Below are positions 35,556-44,948 of a DNA stretch of 64,000 nucleotides, in pieces. Made by a program: the position numbers and the translations under genes. The notes beneath the pieces are model-generated. The model was not told the DNA's origin. It did no database searches and saw nothing but the letters and a program-made list of their open reading frames with translations. The DNA is taken from NCBI RefSeq assembly GCF_022370835.2, contig NZ_CP092365.1, forward strand, positions 3,224,001 to 3,288,000, given 5' to 3'. Source of the DNA: Mycolicibacillus parakoreensis (GTDB lineage Bacteria; Actinomycetota; Actinomycetes; Mycobacteriales; Mycobacteriaceae). Every line of letters starts with the position of its first letter. The stretch's first letter is position 1.

Positions 35556-36984
35556 TGTGTCCAGAGATGTGGTGTACAGACGTTTGGCCTGGTAGGCGTG
35601 TCGTAGCCGGGTAGAGGGCGGTCATCGCGTGATTCTTCGAATTGACCAGCAAAGTCACTCGAAGGGGAACAACGCGATGACCACCTCACCTCACCCTATC
35701 GACGCCGAGCAGCTGTTGGCCGATCAACTCGCGGAGGCCAGCCCGGATCTGCTGCGCGGTCTGTTGTCGACGTTCCTTGCCGCGTTGATGAGCGCGGAAG
35801 CCGACGCCATCTGCGGGGCGGGCTACCGGCAGCGCAGCGACGAGCGGATCAACAGCTGCAACGGCTACCGGCCACGCGATTTCGACACCCGTGCCGGCAC
35901 CATCGACGTGGGCATCCCCAAACTGCGCCAGGGCAGCTACTTCCCGGACTGGCTGCTGGAGCGGCGCAAGCGCGCCGAGCGGGCACTGACCAGCGTGGTG
36001 GCGACCTGCTACCTGTTAGGGGTGTCGACTCGGCGCATGGAGCGGCTCGTCGAATCGCTGGGCGTGACAGGACTGTCGAAGTCGCAGGTGTCGGTGATGG
36101 CCAAAGAGCTCGATGAACAGGTGGAGGCGTTTCGCACCCGCCCCCTCGACGCGGGCCCGTACACGTTCGTGGCCGCCGATGCGGCTGGTGCTCAAGGTCC
36201 GCGAGGCCGGCCGCGTCATCGGCGTACACACGCTGATCGCCACCGGCGTCAACGCCGAGGGCTACCGGGAGATCCTCGGCCTGCAGGTCAGCTCTGCCGA
36301 GGACGGGGCGGGTTGGCTGGCGTTCTTCCGCGACCTGGTCGCCCGCGGCCTCTTAGGGGTCGCACTGGTCACCAGCGACGCGCACCCGGGCCTGGTGGCC
36401 GCGATCGGCGCGACGATACCCGGGGCGGCGTGGCAGCGGTGTCGTACCCATTACGCAGTCAACCTGATGTCGGTCACCCCGAAATCATCGTGGCCGTGGG
36501 TGCGTACCTTGCTGCACTCGATCTATGACCAGCCCGACGCTGACTCCGTTGTTGCCCAATATGATCGGGTGCTCGACGCGCTATCGGACAAGCTGCCGAA
36601 CGTCGCCGAGCATCTGGACGCCGCCCGCGCTGATCTATTGGCGTTCACCGCGTTCCCCAAACAGATTTGGCGACAGATCTGGTCGAATAATCCCCAGGAG
36701 CGCCTCAATAGAGAGGTTCGGCGCAGAACCGACGTGGTGGGCATCTCCCGGTCCGGGCCTCCATCATTCGGCTCGTCGGCGCAGTCCTGGCCGAACAACA
36801 CGACGAATGGATCGAAGGCCGCCGCTACCTCGGCCTCGAAGCCCTCACCCGCGTCCGAGCAGCGCTGGCCAACACCGATGAGCCCAACAGCCAGCAAACC
36901 GACACCACACCGGCCCTGACCGCCTAAACTGCCACGCGAAGGGTCACGCAATCGAGCGACCTCTTACACCACGCCACTGGGCTT
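35556..36984 (+). mobile_element. IS256-family insertion sequence, inactive
   Basis: The element is about 1.43 kb, normal for IS256. The left end (from about 35557, GTGTCCAGAGATGTGGTGTA) and the inverse of the right end (about 36984-36961, CCCAGTGGCGTGGTGTA) match over the core GTGGTGTA and flanking CCAG, giving imperfect terminal inverted repeats. Exact ends are uncertain by some bases. No clear target duplication is visible. The transposase inside is frameshifted. Confidence 0.65.
35677..36927 (+). pseudogene. IS256 transposase with two frameshifts
   Basis: Starting at ATG 35677 (AAGGGG upstream), the frame gives a good Mutator-type transposase (CNGYRPRDFDTRAGTIDVGIP, WLLERRKRAERAL, ATCYLLGVSTRRME). 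An extra base at 36183/36184, just after the first catalytic Asp (FVAADA), shifts it to the next frame, which carries VTSDAHPGLV (second Asp) and NNPQERLNRE (Glu). A base is lost near 36745, after RTDVVGI; the original frame then resumes as IRLVGAVLAEQHDEWIEGRR and ends at TAA 36925. The net shift is zero, but three pieces cannot make one protein. Confidence 0.85.
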
Positions 36985-37126
36985 GGCCCCTTTTTGTTCG
37001 GACATATTATTGTGCCAGCGCTCCCACGGACACCTCGGATCGTTGGCCCTTCAAACTGGACACCCTACATGACGCAACCCCTGCCGAACAGATCGATCAA
37101 CTTTCAGTGGTTCAAGACTATTAATT

Positions 37127-37567
37127 TTATACACCACCGAGCCCTCCGTCAGTGTAAAACTCGAGGTGATTGATTACCGTTTGAACGATATCGTCGATGT
37201 CGTCATGCTCCCAAAAACGTAGAACTCTCCAGCCCCTTTGGCGCAAGAGGGTGTCTACACGCCGATCGCGGTCTCGATTCTCTTGGAGTTTCGCCAGCCA
37301 CCATTCAGTATTCGATTTCGGAATAGTACCGTGCTCAGGACACCCATGCCAGAAACAGCCATCTAAAAACACCGCTATCCGTCTGCCCCGCCAGACGATG
37401 TCCCCACGGAATTTGTGATCAGCTAGCGGTCTGCAATCTACTCGATACCGATATCCGAGAGCATGCAATCGACGACGGACTCGCAATTCGATCCCCGTAC
37501 CGCTAGTCTTCTGTGCTCGCATCTGCCGGCGGATGTGATCCTTCGGTGGCGTCAGCCCGCTCCCCAA
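37127..37567 (-). CDS. vsr: Very short patch repair endonuclease (Vsr)
   Basis: The 146-residue protein has the Vsr pattern: RRQMRAQKTSGTGIELRVRR, FRGDIVWRGRRIAVFLDGCF (Asp56, Asp69) and FWHGCPEHG (His74, zinc-ligand cysteines Cys71 and Cys76). Vsr nicks T:G mismatches made by deamination of 5-methylcytosine, protecting hosts of cytosine methyltransferases. It is divergent from the methyltransferase gene with 87 bases between. The TTG at 37567 is chosen since the family N-terminus needs residues before MRAQK; an ATG at 37522 would truncate it. Base composition is lower in GC than the chromosome. Confidence 0.9.
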   Translation of the reverse strand: MGSGLTPPKDHIRRQMRAQKTSGTGIELRVRRRLHALGYRYRVDCRPLADHKFRGDIVWRGRRIAVFLDGCFWHGCPEHGTIPKSNTEWWLAKLQENRDRDRRVDTLLRQRGWRVLRFWEHDDIDDIVQTVINHLEFYTDGGLGGV

Positions 37568-37654
37568 CAGCGCGTCCTAGCTCACGAGTCCGTACGGTCC
37601 TGACTTACGTGCGGCGCCTGGTAGATCGTCACACCACTGACCTAATCTTGCACC

Positions 37655-39604
37655 ATGCACGCGCATCCGAAGCCCCCTCCGAAGTCGCAGTATGCAGTCA
37701 AACATGTCCGCGGCCCGTTTGTCGAGTTACCTGTTCATTCGGGCCACACGGCTAGCGAGAAGGAGTTCGCCACCTTTTGCACCGAGCTGCGTCACCGCGG
37801 TGTTCCGTTAGCCGCCGATTTGTTCAGCGGAGCCGGCGGCATGAGTCTGGGGCTGCAGGACGCTGGTTTCCAGGTGGTGCTGGGGGTCGACCACTACGGT
37901 TTCGCGGCCGAGACCCATGGACACCATTTTGGAGGTATGTCGTTGGAAGAAGACCTAGCCGATCCGGCGGCAATCAAGCGGGTCGCAAGACTGATGAAGC
38001 GTAACAAGATCGAGTTGCTCGCCGGTGGCCCGCCCTGCCAACCGTTCTCGCGGGCCGGACGGTCAATGATTCGGCACCGCGTTCTGACTGGGGCGGCCGA
38101 CCCTCATGACGAGCGCCGAGATTTGTGGCGGTCGTTTTTGGAAGTGGTCCAGCTCGCGCGCCCAGCTGCGGTCATTATGGAGAACGTCCCAGACATGGCG
38201 TTGGATCGCGAGATGTTCATCCTTCGGAGCATGACCGAAGAACTCGAACAAATCGGCTACTCGGTCTCAGCTCGGGTGATCGACACTTGGCGCTACGGAG
38301 TCCCTCAGATGCGGCAGCGGCTGCTTCTGGTCGCCTTGAGGGGGGGCGTCGAGTTTAGCTGGCCGGATGAGTCGGAAAGACGAGTGACGTTATGGAACGC
38401 GATCGGGGACATGCCTGACGTCGAGGGCGGCTGGCGCCCAGAGGGGGGAGCACTCGGATGGGCTGACTACGCTGGGCCTAGAACGCAATACCAAAGATGG
38501 ATACGCCGACGTGTCCGAGTGAGTGACCGATACAAGCTGTTCGACCACATCACGCGCCCAGTGCGTGAAGACGACCGCGCTGCTTTCGAGTCGATGACTC
38601 ACATGACAAAATACACAGATTTGGCGCCAGAGTATCAGCGCTACCGCAAAGATATTTTCGACGATAAATATAAAAGATTAGACGAAAACGATCTTTCCCG
38701 AACGATCACCGCGCATATCGCTAAAGACGGTTACTGGTATATCCATCCCCGCCAGCCTCGGACCCTCACAGTCCGAGAGGCGGCGCGAATTCAGACCTTC
38801 CCCGACGATTTTCGTTTTGCTGGCCCGCCGTCGGCGGCATTCAAGCAGATAGGTAACGCTGTCCCACCTTTGATCGCGGAAGTGATCGGCAGCGCCGTTC
38901 GTGCCTCATTGACCGCTCGTAGGAGAGCTGCATTGTCGACCAGACAAACAGCGGCGACGCTGGCGCAATGGTTTCACGAACAACCCACTGTTAAGTCAAT
39001 GCCATGGCTGAAGACCACGAACCGCTGGAAATTTGTCTTAGGCGAGATGTTGCTCGATCGCGCTACGCACACTGTTGCCAGTGCGGTATGGAACGTAATC
39101 GATACCGACACACATGACGTACCTCCAGGCCGGCTACCTGACCGGCAAGCCGTGGCGCTTCTCGAGGAACTTATGTCGGGCGTTGGTCGGGCTCAGCGGA
39201 TCTCAGCAGTCAACGCCCTGATCGATCAGATGGGTGCCGATCCGACGGCATTATGGCAACCGTCTATCGAGCGATCCTCCCTACCGGTGATACCGGCGGC
39301 ACTTTGCGACTTGGTGGAGTTGGCTCTGCCCATAACGACGCCTGAAGGTACCGAGAGTGATGAACCCGTTCTTGTCACCAAGGGAGTCCTACGTGTGGCA
39401 AGCCGGTTTCATGGTAACGACGCAGATAAACGAAACGTACAGACAGACGGCCGGATCGCGGTCGCAAGGATGATCGGGTTCGGCGATCAGTCCCGATCCG
39501 CACATCTGGCCCTCATCGCTCTGGCAGCCGAGATCTGTCTAGTGGACAAGCCGCGATGCGCGGAGTGCCCGTTAAATCAATGGTGCGCTACTGCACAAAC
39601 CTAA
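37655..39604 (+). CDS. C5-cytosine methyltransferase fused to EndoIII-like glycosylase
   Basis: The 649-residue protein has two enzymes. Residues 50-430 form a C5-methyltransferase: motif I ADLFSGAGGMSLGL (54-67), catalytic Cys128 in GGPPCQPFS, ENVPDM, QMRQRL and QIGNAVPP. Residues 430-649 resemble the endonuclease III/MutY fold: WKFVLGEMLLDRATHTVASA, then VLRVASRF, and a C-terminal C-x6-C-x2-C-x5-C (628, 635, 638, 644), the [4Fe-4S] pattern of this family. A single chain could therefore both methylate and excise bases. TAATCT lies 6 nt before the ATG. The last codon overlaps the stop of the convergent MORC-like gene. Confidence 0.88.
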   Translation: MHAHPKPPPKSQYAVKHVRGPFVELPVHSGHTASEKEFATFCTELRHRGVPLAADLFSGAGGMSLGLQDAGFQVVLGVDHYGFAAETHGHHFGGMSLEEDLADPAAIKRVARLMKRNKIELLAGGPPCQPFSRAGRSMIRHRVLTGAADPHDERRDLWRSFLEVVQLARPAAVIMENVPDMALDREMFILRSMTEELEQIGYSVSARVIDTWRYGVPQMRQRLLLVALRGGVEFSWPDESERRVTLWNAIGDMPDVEGGWRPEGGALGWADYAGPRTQYQRWIRRRVRVSDRYKLFDHITRPVREDDRAAFESMTHMTKYTDLAPEYQRYRKDIFDDKYKRLDENDLSRTITAHIAKDGYWYIHPRQPRTLTVREAARIQTFPDDFRFAGPPSAAFKQIGNAVPPLIAEVIGSAVRASLTARRRAALSTRQTAATLAQWFHEQPTVKSMPWLKTTNRWKFVLGEMLLDRATHTVASAVWNVIDTDTHDVPPGRLPDRQAVALLEELMSGVGRAQRISAVNALIDQMGADPTALWQPSIERSSLPVIPAALCDLVELALPITTPEGTESDEPVLVTKGVLRVASRFHGNDADKRNVQTDGRIAVARMIGFGDQSRSAHLALIALAAEICLVDKPRCAECPLNQWCATAQT

Positions 39605-40887
39605 AATCCGAGACCTCGCCCCAAGTCAGGATGCTGCTGGCAAACAATCCTCATGACCTTCTTGAAGCCGTCGTATTCACCTGATTGGATAGCGGCTGAC
39701 TTTAAGGCGAGACCGACCTCGGACAAAGCGCCGTTGGTTGGCGCTTTATCGTCATTCTCGATGATTTCGTCTTCGCCGCGCTCCTCAGTAATAGCACCAT
39801 GACGACGATAGACTCGGTCTGCAAGAATACAAAGCTCGCTCACTGGACGGTCCAACATCTGCTTCAGCTGGGCCGGCACCGCAACGCGCATCTTCGCCAC
39901 GTTGATGTTGAAAACCTCATCGAGCGTACTGGTGAAGTCCAAGCTAGCCCGAGCCAACTTCGTATGCTCATCAATACCGCGTGTTCCCGCCCAACTCCCC
40001 CACTGCACTAACCGGTTCTCTCGGTAAACGTAAAGACCCTGTTGGCGGTTCCACTTGAGAGGCCCAGCGGCGTCCTCGAAAGCGTCCACCGAACTAAACG
40101 TTGCTTTGCCGGGCAAGATATAACGTCGCAGCCCAACTGTTCCGACTCCAGCCGCACTCTCCAGTTCGAACTGTTGGGGCGGCAACTCCTGGGTCCCCGG
40201 CTCATGCCGAACGAACGGATCCCACGCAAGTAACTTGTCGCCATTAACTCGGATCGAGATTCGCGCGGCATTTTTCTCGCCGGTCAGGAACCGATGGAAC
40301 ACCATGGCTAGGTGGCGCTTTGTCTTAACGACCAAGTTTTCGAATCGGCGTTTGGCCCAACCGCCCTCTGAGCCGGACGCCGGCAACACACGATCTAGAT
40401 TCTGCCACACCACGACGGTTCCAGTACCCGTGCCGAGCATCTCCTCACTGCGTGCCACGGCGTGATCACGGGGATTCTCAGCCAGTACCCAGTCGTCGAA
40501 CTCGGCGATCAGGTCCAAGTCCAACGATCGTCGCAGCGGCCGTTTACGCTCGGCCGGCCTGGTGACGATCGTGAGACAACGCCCTTGAGACAAGGATGCA
40601 GTCTTCAACCCCAGACCGTACCGACCTAAGTCACCAGACCCGTAGGTACGCCGACTACCGAAGCGCAACGCCTCAGTCATACCGCGGGCAGTTAGACCAC
40701 AACCGTTGTCGGCAATGAAGACTGCCGAGTCACGGCCGGCAAACTCGATCTCCACCGCAATGTCGGTAGCCCCAGCAGAGATGCTGTTATCAATGAGGTC
40801 GGCAATCGCACTGACGAAGTCGTAGCCGATATCCCTGAGCGACGACGTGAGCCGAGCTGCCGACGGTGCCGCACTGGAAAGCTTCAT
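39601..40887 (-). CDS. MORC-like GHKL ATPase
   Basis: The 428-residue protein has the GHKL ATP-binding motifs: N-box IADLIDNSISAGA, G1 IADNGCGL, and G2 LGRYGLGLKTASLSQG, all in the first 115 residues, followed by a transducer-like domain. This matches bacterial MORC/MutL-type ATPases described in restriction-modification islands with Z1 helicases. ATP-driven dimer closing around DNA is the known behaviour of the fold. The ATG at 40887 has GAGG upstream; a TTG three codons earlier is possible. It is convergent with the methyltransferase and divergent from the Z1 operon. Confidence 0.87.
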   Translation of the reverse strand: MKLSSAAPSAARLTSSLRDIGYDFVSAIADLIDNSISAGATDIAVEIEFAGRDSAVFIADNGCGLTARGMTEALRFGSRRTYGSGDLGRYGLGLKTASLSQGRCLTIVTRPAERKRPLRRSLDLDLIAEFDDWVLAENPRDHAVARSEEMLGTGTGTVVVWQNLDRVLPASGSEGGWAKRRFENLVVKTKRHLAMVFHRFLTGEKNAARISIRVNGDKLLAWDPFVRHEPGTQELPPQQFELESAAGVGTVGLRRYILPGKATFSSVDAFEDAAGPLKWNRQQGLYVYRENRLVQWGSWAGTRGIDEHTKLARASLDFTSTLDEVFNINVAKMRVAVPAQLKQMLDRPVSELCILADRVYRRHGAITEERGEDEIIENDDKAPTNGALSEVGLALKSAAIQSGEYDGFKKVMRIVCQQHPDLGRGLGF

Positions 40888-41326
40888 AACACACAAACCT
40901 CGGGATCAGTCCTGCTGTCTTCGTCAAGTTAAGCACTAGGGACAGACAACGTCGGACCGACGCGCGGCGCGGAACCTGCCTCTTCGGGTAAGCTACCGCT
41001 GCCGTCGCGAACAGCATCTCCCTAGACACTCGCGAACCTACCGTTTGTAACCGTGTCCGTGCGCGTCGGCCGCGACACAGTCCATTTCGCGGCGGAAGTG
41101 GTGGAAATCACGTCAGCCATGGTTGCCGCAATCACCTCCCACGGTCCGGTGACGCTCATCCCCGCCTCAGCGCGGGGACTCGGTGCATCGCGGATCGTGG
41201 CATCCATGGCATCCACTACCCACCATGACGCGCCAAGGCTCAGCAAGACCACAGGTTCGCCTGTAAAACACTGGGCTAAACGGTATGTTCCAAGCGATCG
41301 GCATCCGATTAAGAGGGAGCGCGCAG
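40888..41326. other. Divergent control region between MORC-like gene and Z1 operon
   Basis: About 440 bases separate the two divergent starts. A frame of 102 codons on the plus strand (41053-41361) spans part of it but runs into the Z1 gene in another frame and has no recognisable content, so I do not call it a gene. The region must carry the promoters of both units; I see no strong palindrome or convincing -35/-10 pair. Confidence 0.4.
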
Positions 41327-43945
41327 ATGGGATTAACAGACCGCGAACGCAGCGTACTTGAAAACATCGAGATGCTCATCCGCCAAGGCCGAGCGGAAGA
41401 TGAAGCCGCGTCGACACTCGCTCTCATCTCGGGTGAAGAAGAGCTCGTGGCCAGGATGGTTGCGTACCGCCACGCCATAGCGGCGGAACGGCGGACCATC
41501 GCAGGTAGTTCCGTCTTATACGATGCAGAAGACGTTCCGCCCCCGTGGTACACCGGACCATCTGAACACGACATCTTCTGGCCTGGCCTCAAGGCAATGT
41601 TGGAAGATGACCCGGCTTGGGCCGGAGCCGTGCCAAGCCTCGACCGAGCGTCGACTGACGTAGTTGGTCTCCTCGCCGAGCCTCACAGCCCAAAAATTCG
41701 TACGCGAGGGCTAGTTCTCGGACAAGTCCAATCAGGCAAGACCGCTAACTTTACAGCGACCATAGCGAAGGCAGCCGATGCCGGCTACCGACTGTTTATC
41801 GTTCTCTCAGGAGTTCACAACTCGCTACGGCGCCAAACGCAACTTCGGATCGATGAGCACCTTGTATCACGAGAACCAGCGCGTTGGCTGCCATTGACAG
41901 ACGAGCAACGAGACTTCGGAAACCCCGTAAAAGCGCTGCCCCTTTTAGCGCAGCCAAACTTACGTCTGATTGCTGTGGTAAAGAAAAATGTTTCCCGACT
42001 AACAAGACTTCGCGACTGGCTACGAGAAGCGCACAGGCACGGAGGCCTCGATACATGCCCCGTTTTGATAATCGATGACGAAGCAGATCAGGCCAGCCCA
42101 AATGCTGCAAGAAATGCAGAGCTCGACCGTACTCAAATAAACAAGCGGCTACTCGAACTCCTCGAGCTCCCTCGCGTCGCATACGTCGGATATACCGCAA
42201 CGCCCTTCGCAAATGTCTTAATAAACCCCGCGGATGCTAACGACATCTATCCTCGATCTTTCGTTTATTCACTTCCCAAACCCAAGACTTACTTCGGCTC
42301 TCGGGAGTTATTTGGGCCGTTGATTTCCGAAGAAGAAGCAACCGCAGCCGATGTGCCGCACGACATGATCCGCATCGTCTCAGACGCCGAGGCCGAACGA
42401 CACTCAACAAAGAATCTTCTTGAAAAGGGCCCAGAAATAACACCAGCGTTGGCAGACGCCATCATTTGGTTTGTGCTCGCCACCGCCGCGCGCAGGGTGC
42501 GCTCTAGCACATCGAAACACTCGAGCATGTTGATTCATACGACTATGCGGGTCGGTCCGCAGTTGCAATATCTCGAACCTATACGTACGTTCGTGAAACA
42601 TCTTAGCGCGCAGGTCACCAACCGAGACCTTGAAATCCTCCACCAATTCTGGGACGAGGAAAAGCGCAGAGAACCTCCCTCTCGACACAACCTCAAGCCG
42701 ATCGCGTTCCGCGAGATGACCTCAGTGCTACCCAAAGTTATCGACGAGCTAAAAGTTTTGGCAGACAACGGTCTGTCGACCGATCGGCTGGTTTATGGCG
42801 ACGAGCCAGCAACCGTTATCGCGGTCGGGGGCAACACGTTGTCCCGGGGTTTGACTCTCGAGGGCCTAGTCTCGTCATATTTCTTACGTAGTTCAAGCAC
42901 TTATGATTCACTCCTTCAAATGGGGCGTTGGTTCGGCTACCGACCCGGCTACAGCGACTTGCCGCGCATCTGGACAACGCAACAGTTGGCCGACGACTTT
43001 GAGTTCCTTGCCGACGTCGAAGATGCGATCCGTCGGGAGATAGAACGTTACAGAACAATGGATGGCGCAACTCCAGAAAATCTCCCAGTGCGGATATTGC
43101 TCCACCCGCAGATGCATGCCACTTCGGTAACGAAGATGCAGTTCGCAGTTAAAGGTGACGCGTCGTTTAGCGGCCAACGACCGCAGACGACATATTTTGA
43201 TCATACCGACCCGGCTGTGATCGAACAGAACCTAAAAGCTGCACGCGAGCTTATCGAGGCTGCAACAAAAATGGGCGTTGCCGAAGAACCGCTCGACGCC
43301 AAGATCATCCTTCGAGATGTGCCGGTACAGCTAGTCCGGAACTTTGTCGCAGCTTATTCTTTTCACGAAAATAGCGCACTAACGACCGCGCTACTCACGA
43401 AGTATATCGATAGTCAAAATGCGGCGGGAGCATTGCTGTCCTGGAACGTTGTGGTGATGGGTCGTAGGCCCCCGAGCCCAACACTACCCCTCGGATTGCG
43501 AGAAGAAAGTCCATTGATCACACGTTCAAAGTTGAAGAGAAGCAGCACAAAAACACTTGCCGTAATCGGGACGTTGATGTCGAAGCCTGACCGAGTGGCA
43601 GACCTCATACCAGCTTCTGAAGTAAAACCCGAGACAACTGATCAGGCGCTACAGAATCTCCGCGACAAAGATGGACACGGCCTTCTACTGTTGTACCCGA
43701 TCGACAAAGACTCGGAGCCTAAAATGGAAGGCGACCATCGAGTATCGTTGAAAGCAGTCGGTCACCTGCTAGGAGTAGCATTCTCATTCCCGCACGCGGA
43801 CCCTGCGACAGAGCCTGTCAACACTATTCAGGTTGATCCAACGTTACTTAGCTCGACCGAACCAGTTGATGACATGGATGACGGGTCCGCAGAATATACT
43901 GACGAAGAAGGCTCGCGCGACGAAGTGGACTTGGGGGATGGCTAG
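41327..43945 (+). CDS. Z1-domain superfamily 2-like helicase/ATPase
   Basis: This 872-residue protein has a P-loop VLGQVQSGKTANFTATIAKA near residue 130, a Walker B-like LIIDDEADQASPNA near 250, and the Z1 hallmark VAYVGYTATPFANVLINP followed by IYPRSFVYSLP. Later GGNTLSRGLTLEGLVSSYF and LLQMGRWFGYR complete the helicase core. Z1 proteins are partners of MORC ATPases and DUF4420 proteins in restriction-type islands. The ATG at 41327 has AGAGGGAG upstream; an earlier ATG at 41285 lacks this. It begins a tightly overlapping operon running to 48439. GC content is clearly below the chromosome. Confidence 0.9.
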   Translation: MGLTDRERSVLENIEMLIRQGRAEDEAASTLALISGEEELVARMVAYRHAIAAERRTIAGSSVLYDAEDVPPPWYTGPSEHDIFWPGLKAMLEDDPAWAGAVPSLDRASTDVVGLLAEPHSPKIRTRGLVLGQVQSGKTANFTATIAKAADAGYRLFIVLSGVHNSLRRQTQLRIDEHLVSREPARWLPLTDEQRDFGNPVKALPLLAQPNLRLIAVVKKNVSRLTRLRDWLREAHRHGGLDTCPVLIIDDEADQASPNAARNAELDRTQINKRLLELLELPRVAYVGYTATPFANVLINPADANDIYPRSFVYSLPKPKTYFGSRELFGPLISEEEATAADVPHDMIRIVSDAEAERHSTKNLLEKGPEITPALADAIIWFVLATAARRVRSSTSKHSSMLIHTTMRVGPQLQYLEPIRTFVKHLSAQVTNRDLEILHQFWDEEKRREPPSRHNLKPIAFREMTSVLPKVIDELKVLADNGLSTDRLVYGDEPATVIAVGGNTLSRGLTLEGLVSSYFLRSSSTYDSLLQMGRWFGYRPGYSDLPRIWTTQQLADDFEFLADVEDAIRREIERYRTMDGATPENLPVRILLHPQMHATSVTKMQFAVKGDASFSGQRPQTTYFDHTDPAVIEQNLKAARELIEAATKMGVAEEPLDAKIILRDVPVQLVRNFVAAYSFHENSALTTALLTKYIDSQNAAGALLSWNVVVMGRRPPSPTLPLGLREESPLITRSKLKRSSTKTLAVIGTLMSKPDRVADLIPASEVKPETTDQALQNLRDKDGHGLLLLYPIDKDSEPKMEGDHRVSLKAVGHLLGVAFSFPHADPATEPVNTIQVDPTLLSSTEPVDDMDDGSAEYTDEEGSRDEVDLGDG

Positions 43946-44948
43946 TAGAGATTTGGCGGCTGTCTGGACAGTACTTGAGTCAAAACCACCGAGAACCGGC
44001 ATCGATGCCGTACCCGTCGGCTACGAAGTCGCGGCTGGCGAACTTCTTGCCGGGGTCGACGGCGACGGCCGGCGTTATCTATTAATCCCTCTTTTGCCCG
44101 GAGAAGCGGCTCGCGTCGATACCCGGGGTCGGGCTGTACATGTGATACGAGTACAACACGCCGGTACTCATTATTTAGCAGTATTGTGTCTTTCCGCAGA
44201 GCTCCATACCATTTTTACACAGTTCAGCCGTGAGCTCGTCGGCTCTGTCTGCAACGCAGATTCTCCGGCACGCGCTGCCGGGGAACTGTTTGAGCGATGG
44301 AAGGCGCTCTTTTCCGACACCATTCAACGCGGAATAATTAGCGAGGAGCGCCTCATCGGCCTTCTAGGCGAACTGCTCACCATAGAAAGATTTTTAAACC
44401 AAGGTGCGCCTGCCCGCCTTAGCTATTGGCGCGGTCCTTTTGGTGAAGCACAAGACTTTAGAACATTGCACATCGCGCTAGAGGTGAAAGCGACATTAAC
44501 TCGAGATGGACGCATAATAGGTGTTTCGGGTATCGATCAGCTCCAGCCGCCACCAAACTCGAGAATTTACCTTGTACACTATCGGTTTGAACGCGACCCA
44601 GGAGGGTTCAATATCGCCGACGTGAACGCGCGCATCCTTGCCTTGGGTGCTTCAACTAACGACCTTGCCTCCGGGTTAGCGGAGAACGGCGTCTTTCTGG
44701 ACGACCTCGCCCCTTATCTCGAACGACGTTACCGCTGTATCGAGACACGTTGTTATGATGTCATGCAGTCTCATTTTCCGAGAATTACCCGCGATTCGTT
44801 CGTCGGAAGCAATATCCCTCCTGGTACTCTTAGATTTTCATATTCGATTGACCTAACTAACGAACCGCCGCTACCGCTAAGCCCAGCGGAAGCAGATTTA
44901 ACACTTCGAGAGATGGCAGTGGATGCTACACATGGAATGGATTCCTGA
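43938..44948 (+). CDS. DUF4420 PD-(D/E)XK-motif protein
   Basis: The 336-residue protein matches the PD-(D/E)XK family often annotated with Z1 proteins. Nuclease-fold elements are in the middle: LLGELLTIERFL (Glu), GPFGEAQDFRTLHIALEVKA, where D...E-V-K is the catalytic core, then SGIDQLQPPPNSRIYLVHY. It is the probable nuclease of the operon. The ATG at 43938 overlaps the end of the Z1 gene by 8 bases, and its own end overlaps the next gene by 26 bases. Confidence 0.85.
   Translation: MASRDLAAVWTVLESKPPRTGIDAVPVGYEVAAGELLAGVDGDGRRYLLIPLLPGEAARVDTRGRAVHVIRVQHAGTHYLAVLCLSAELHTIFTQFSRELVGSVCNADSPARAAGELFERWKALFSDTIQRGIISEERLIGLLGELLTIERFLNQGAPARLSYWRGPFGEAQDFRTLHIALEVKATLTRDGRIIGVSGIDQLQPPPNSRIYLVHYRFERDPGGFNIADVNARILALGASTNDLASGLAENGVFLDDLAPYLERRYRCIETRCYDVMQSHFPRITRDSFVGSNIPPGTLRFSYSIDLTNEPPLPLSPAEADLTLREMAVDATHGMDS

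Noticed and set aside
41053..41361. A 102-codon plus-strand frame between the MORC-like and Z1 genes
   Set aside because: There is no ribosome binding site or recognised family, and it runs into the Z1 gene in a different frame; the region is better read as control DNA.
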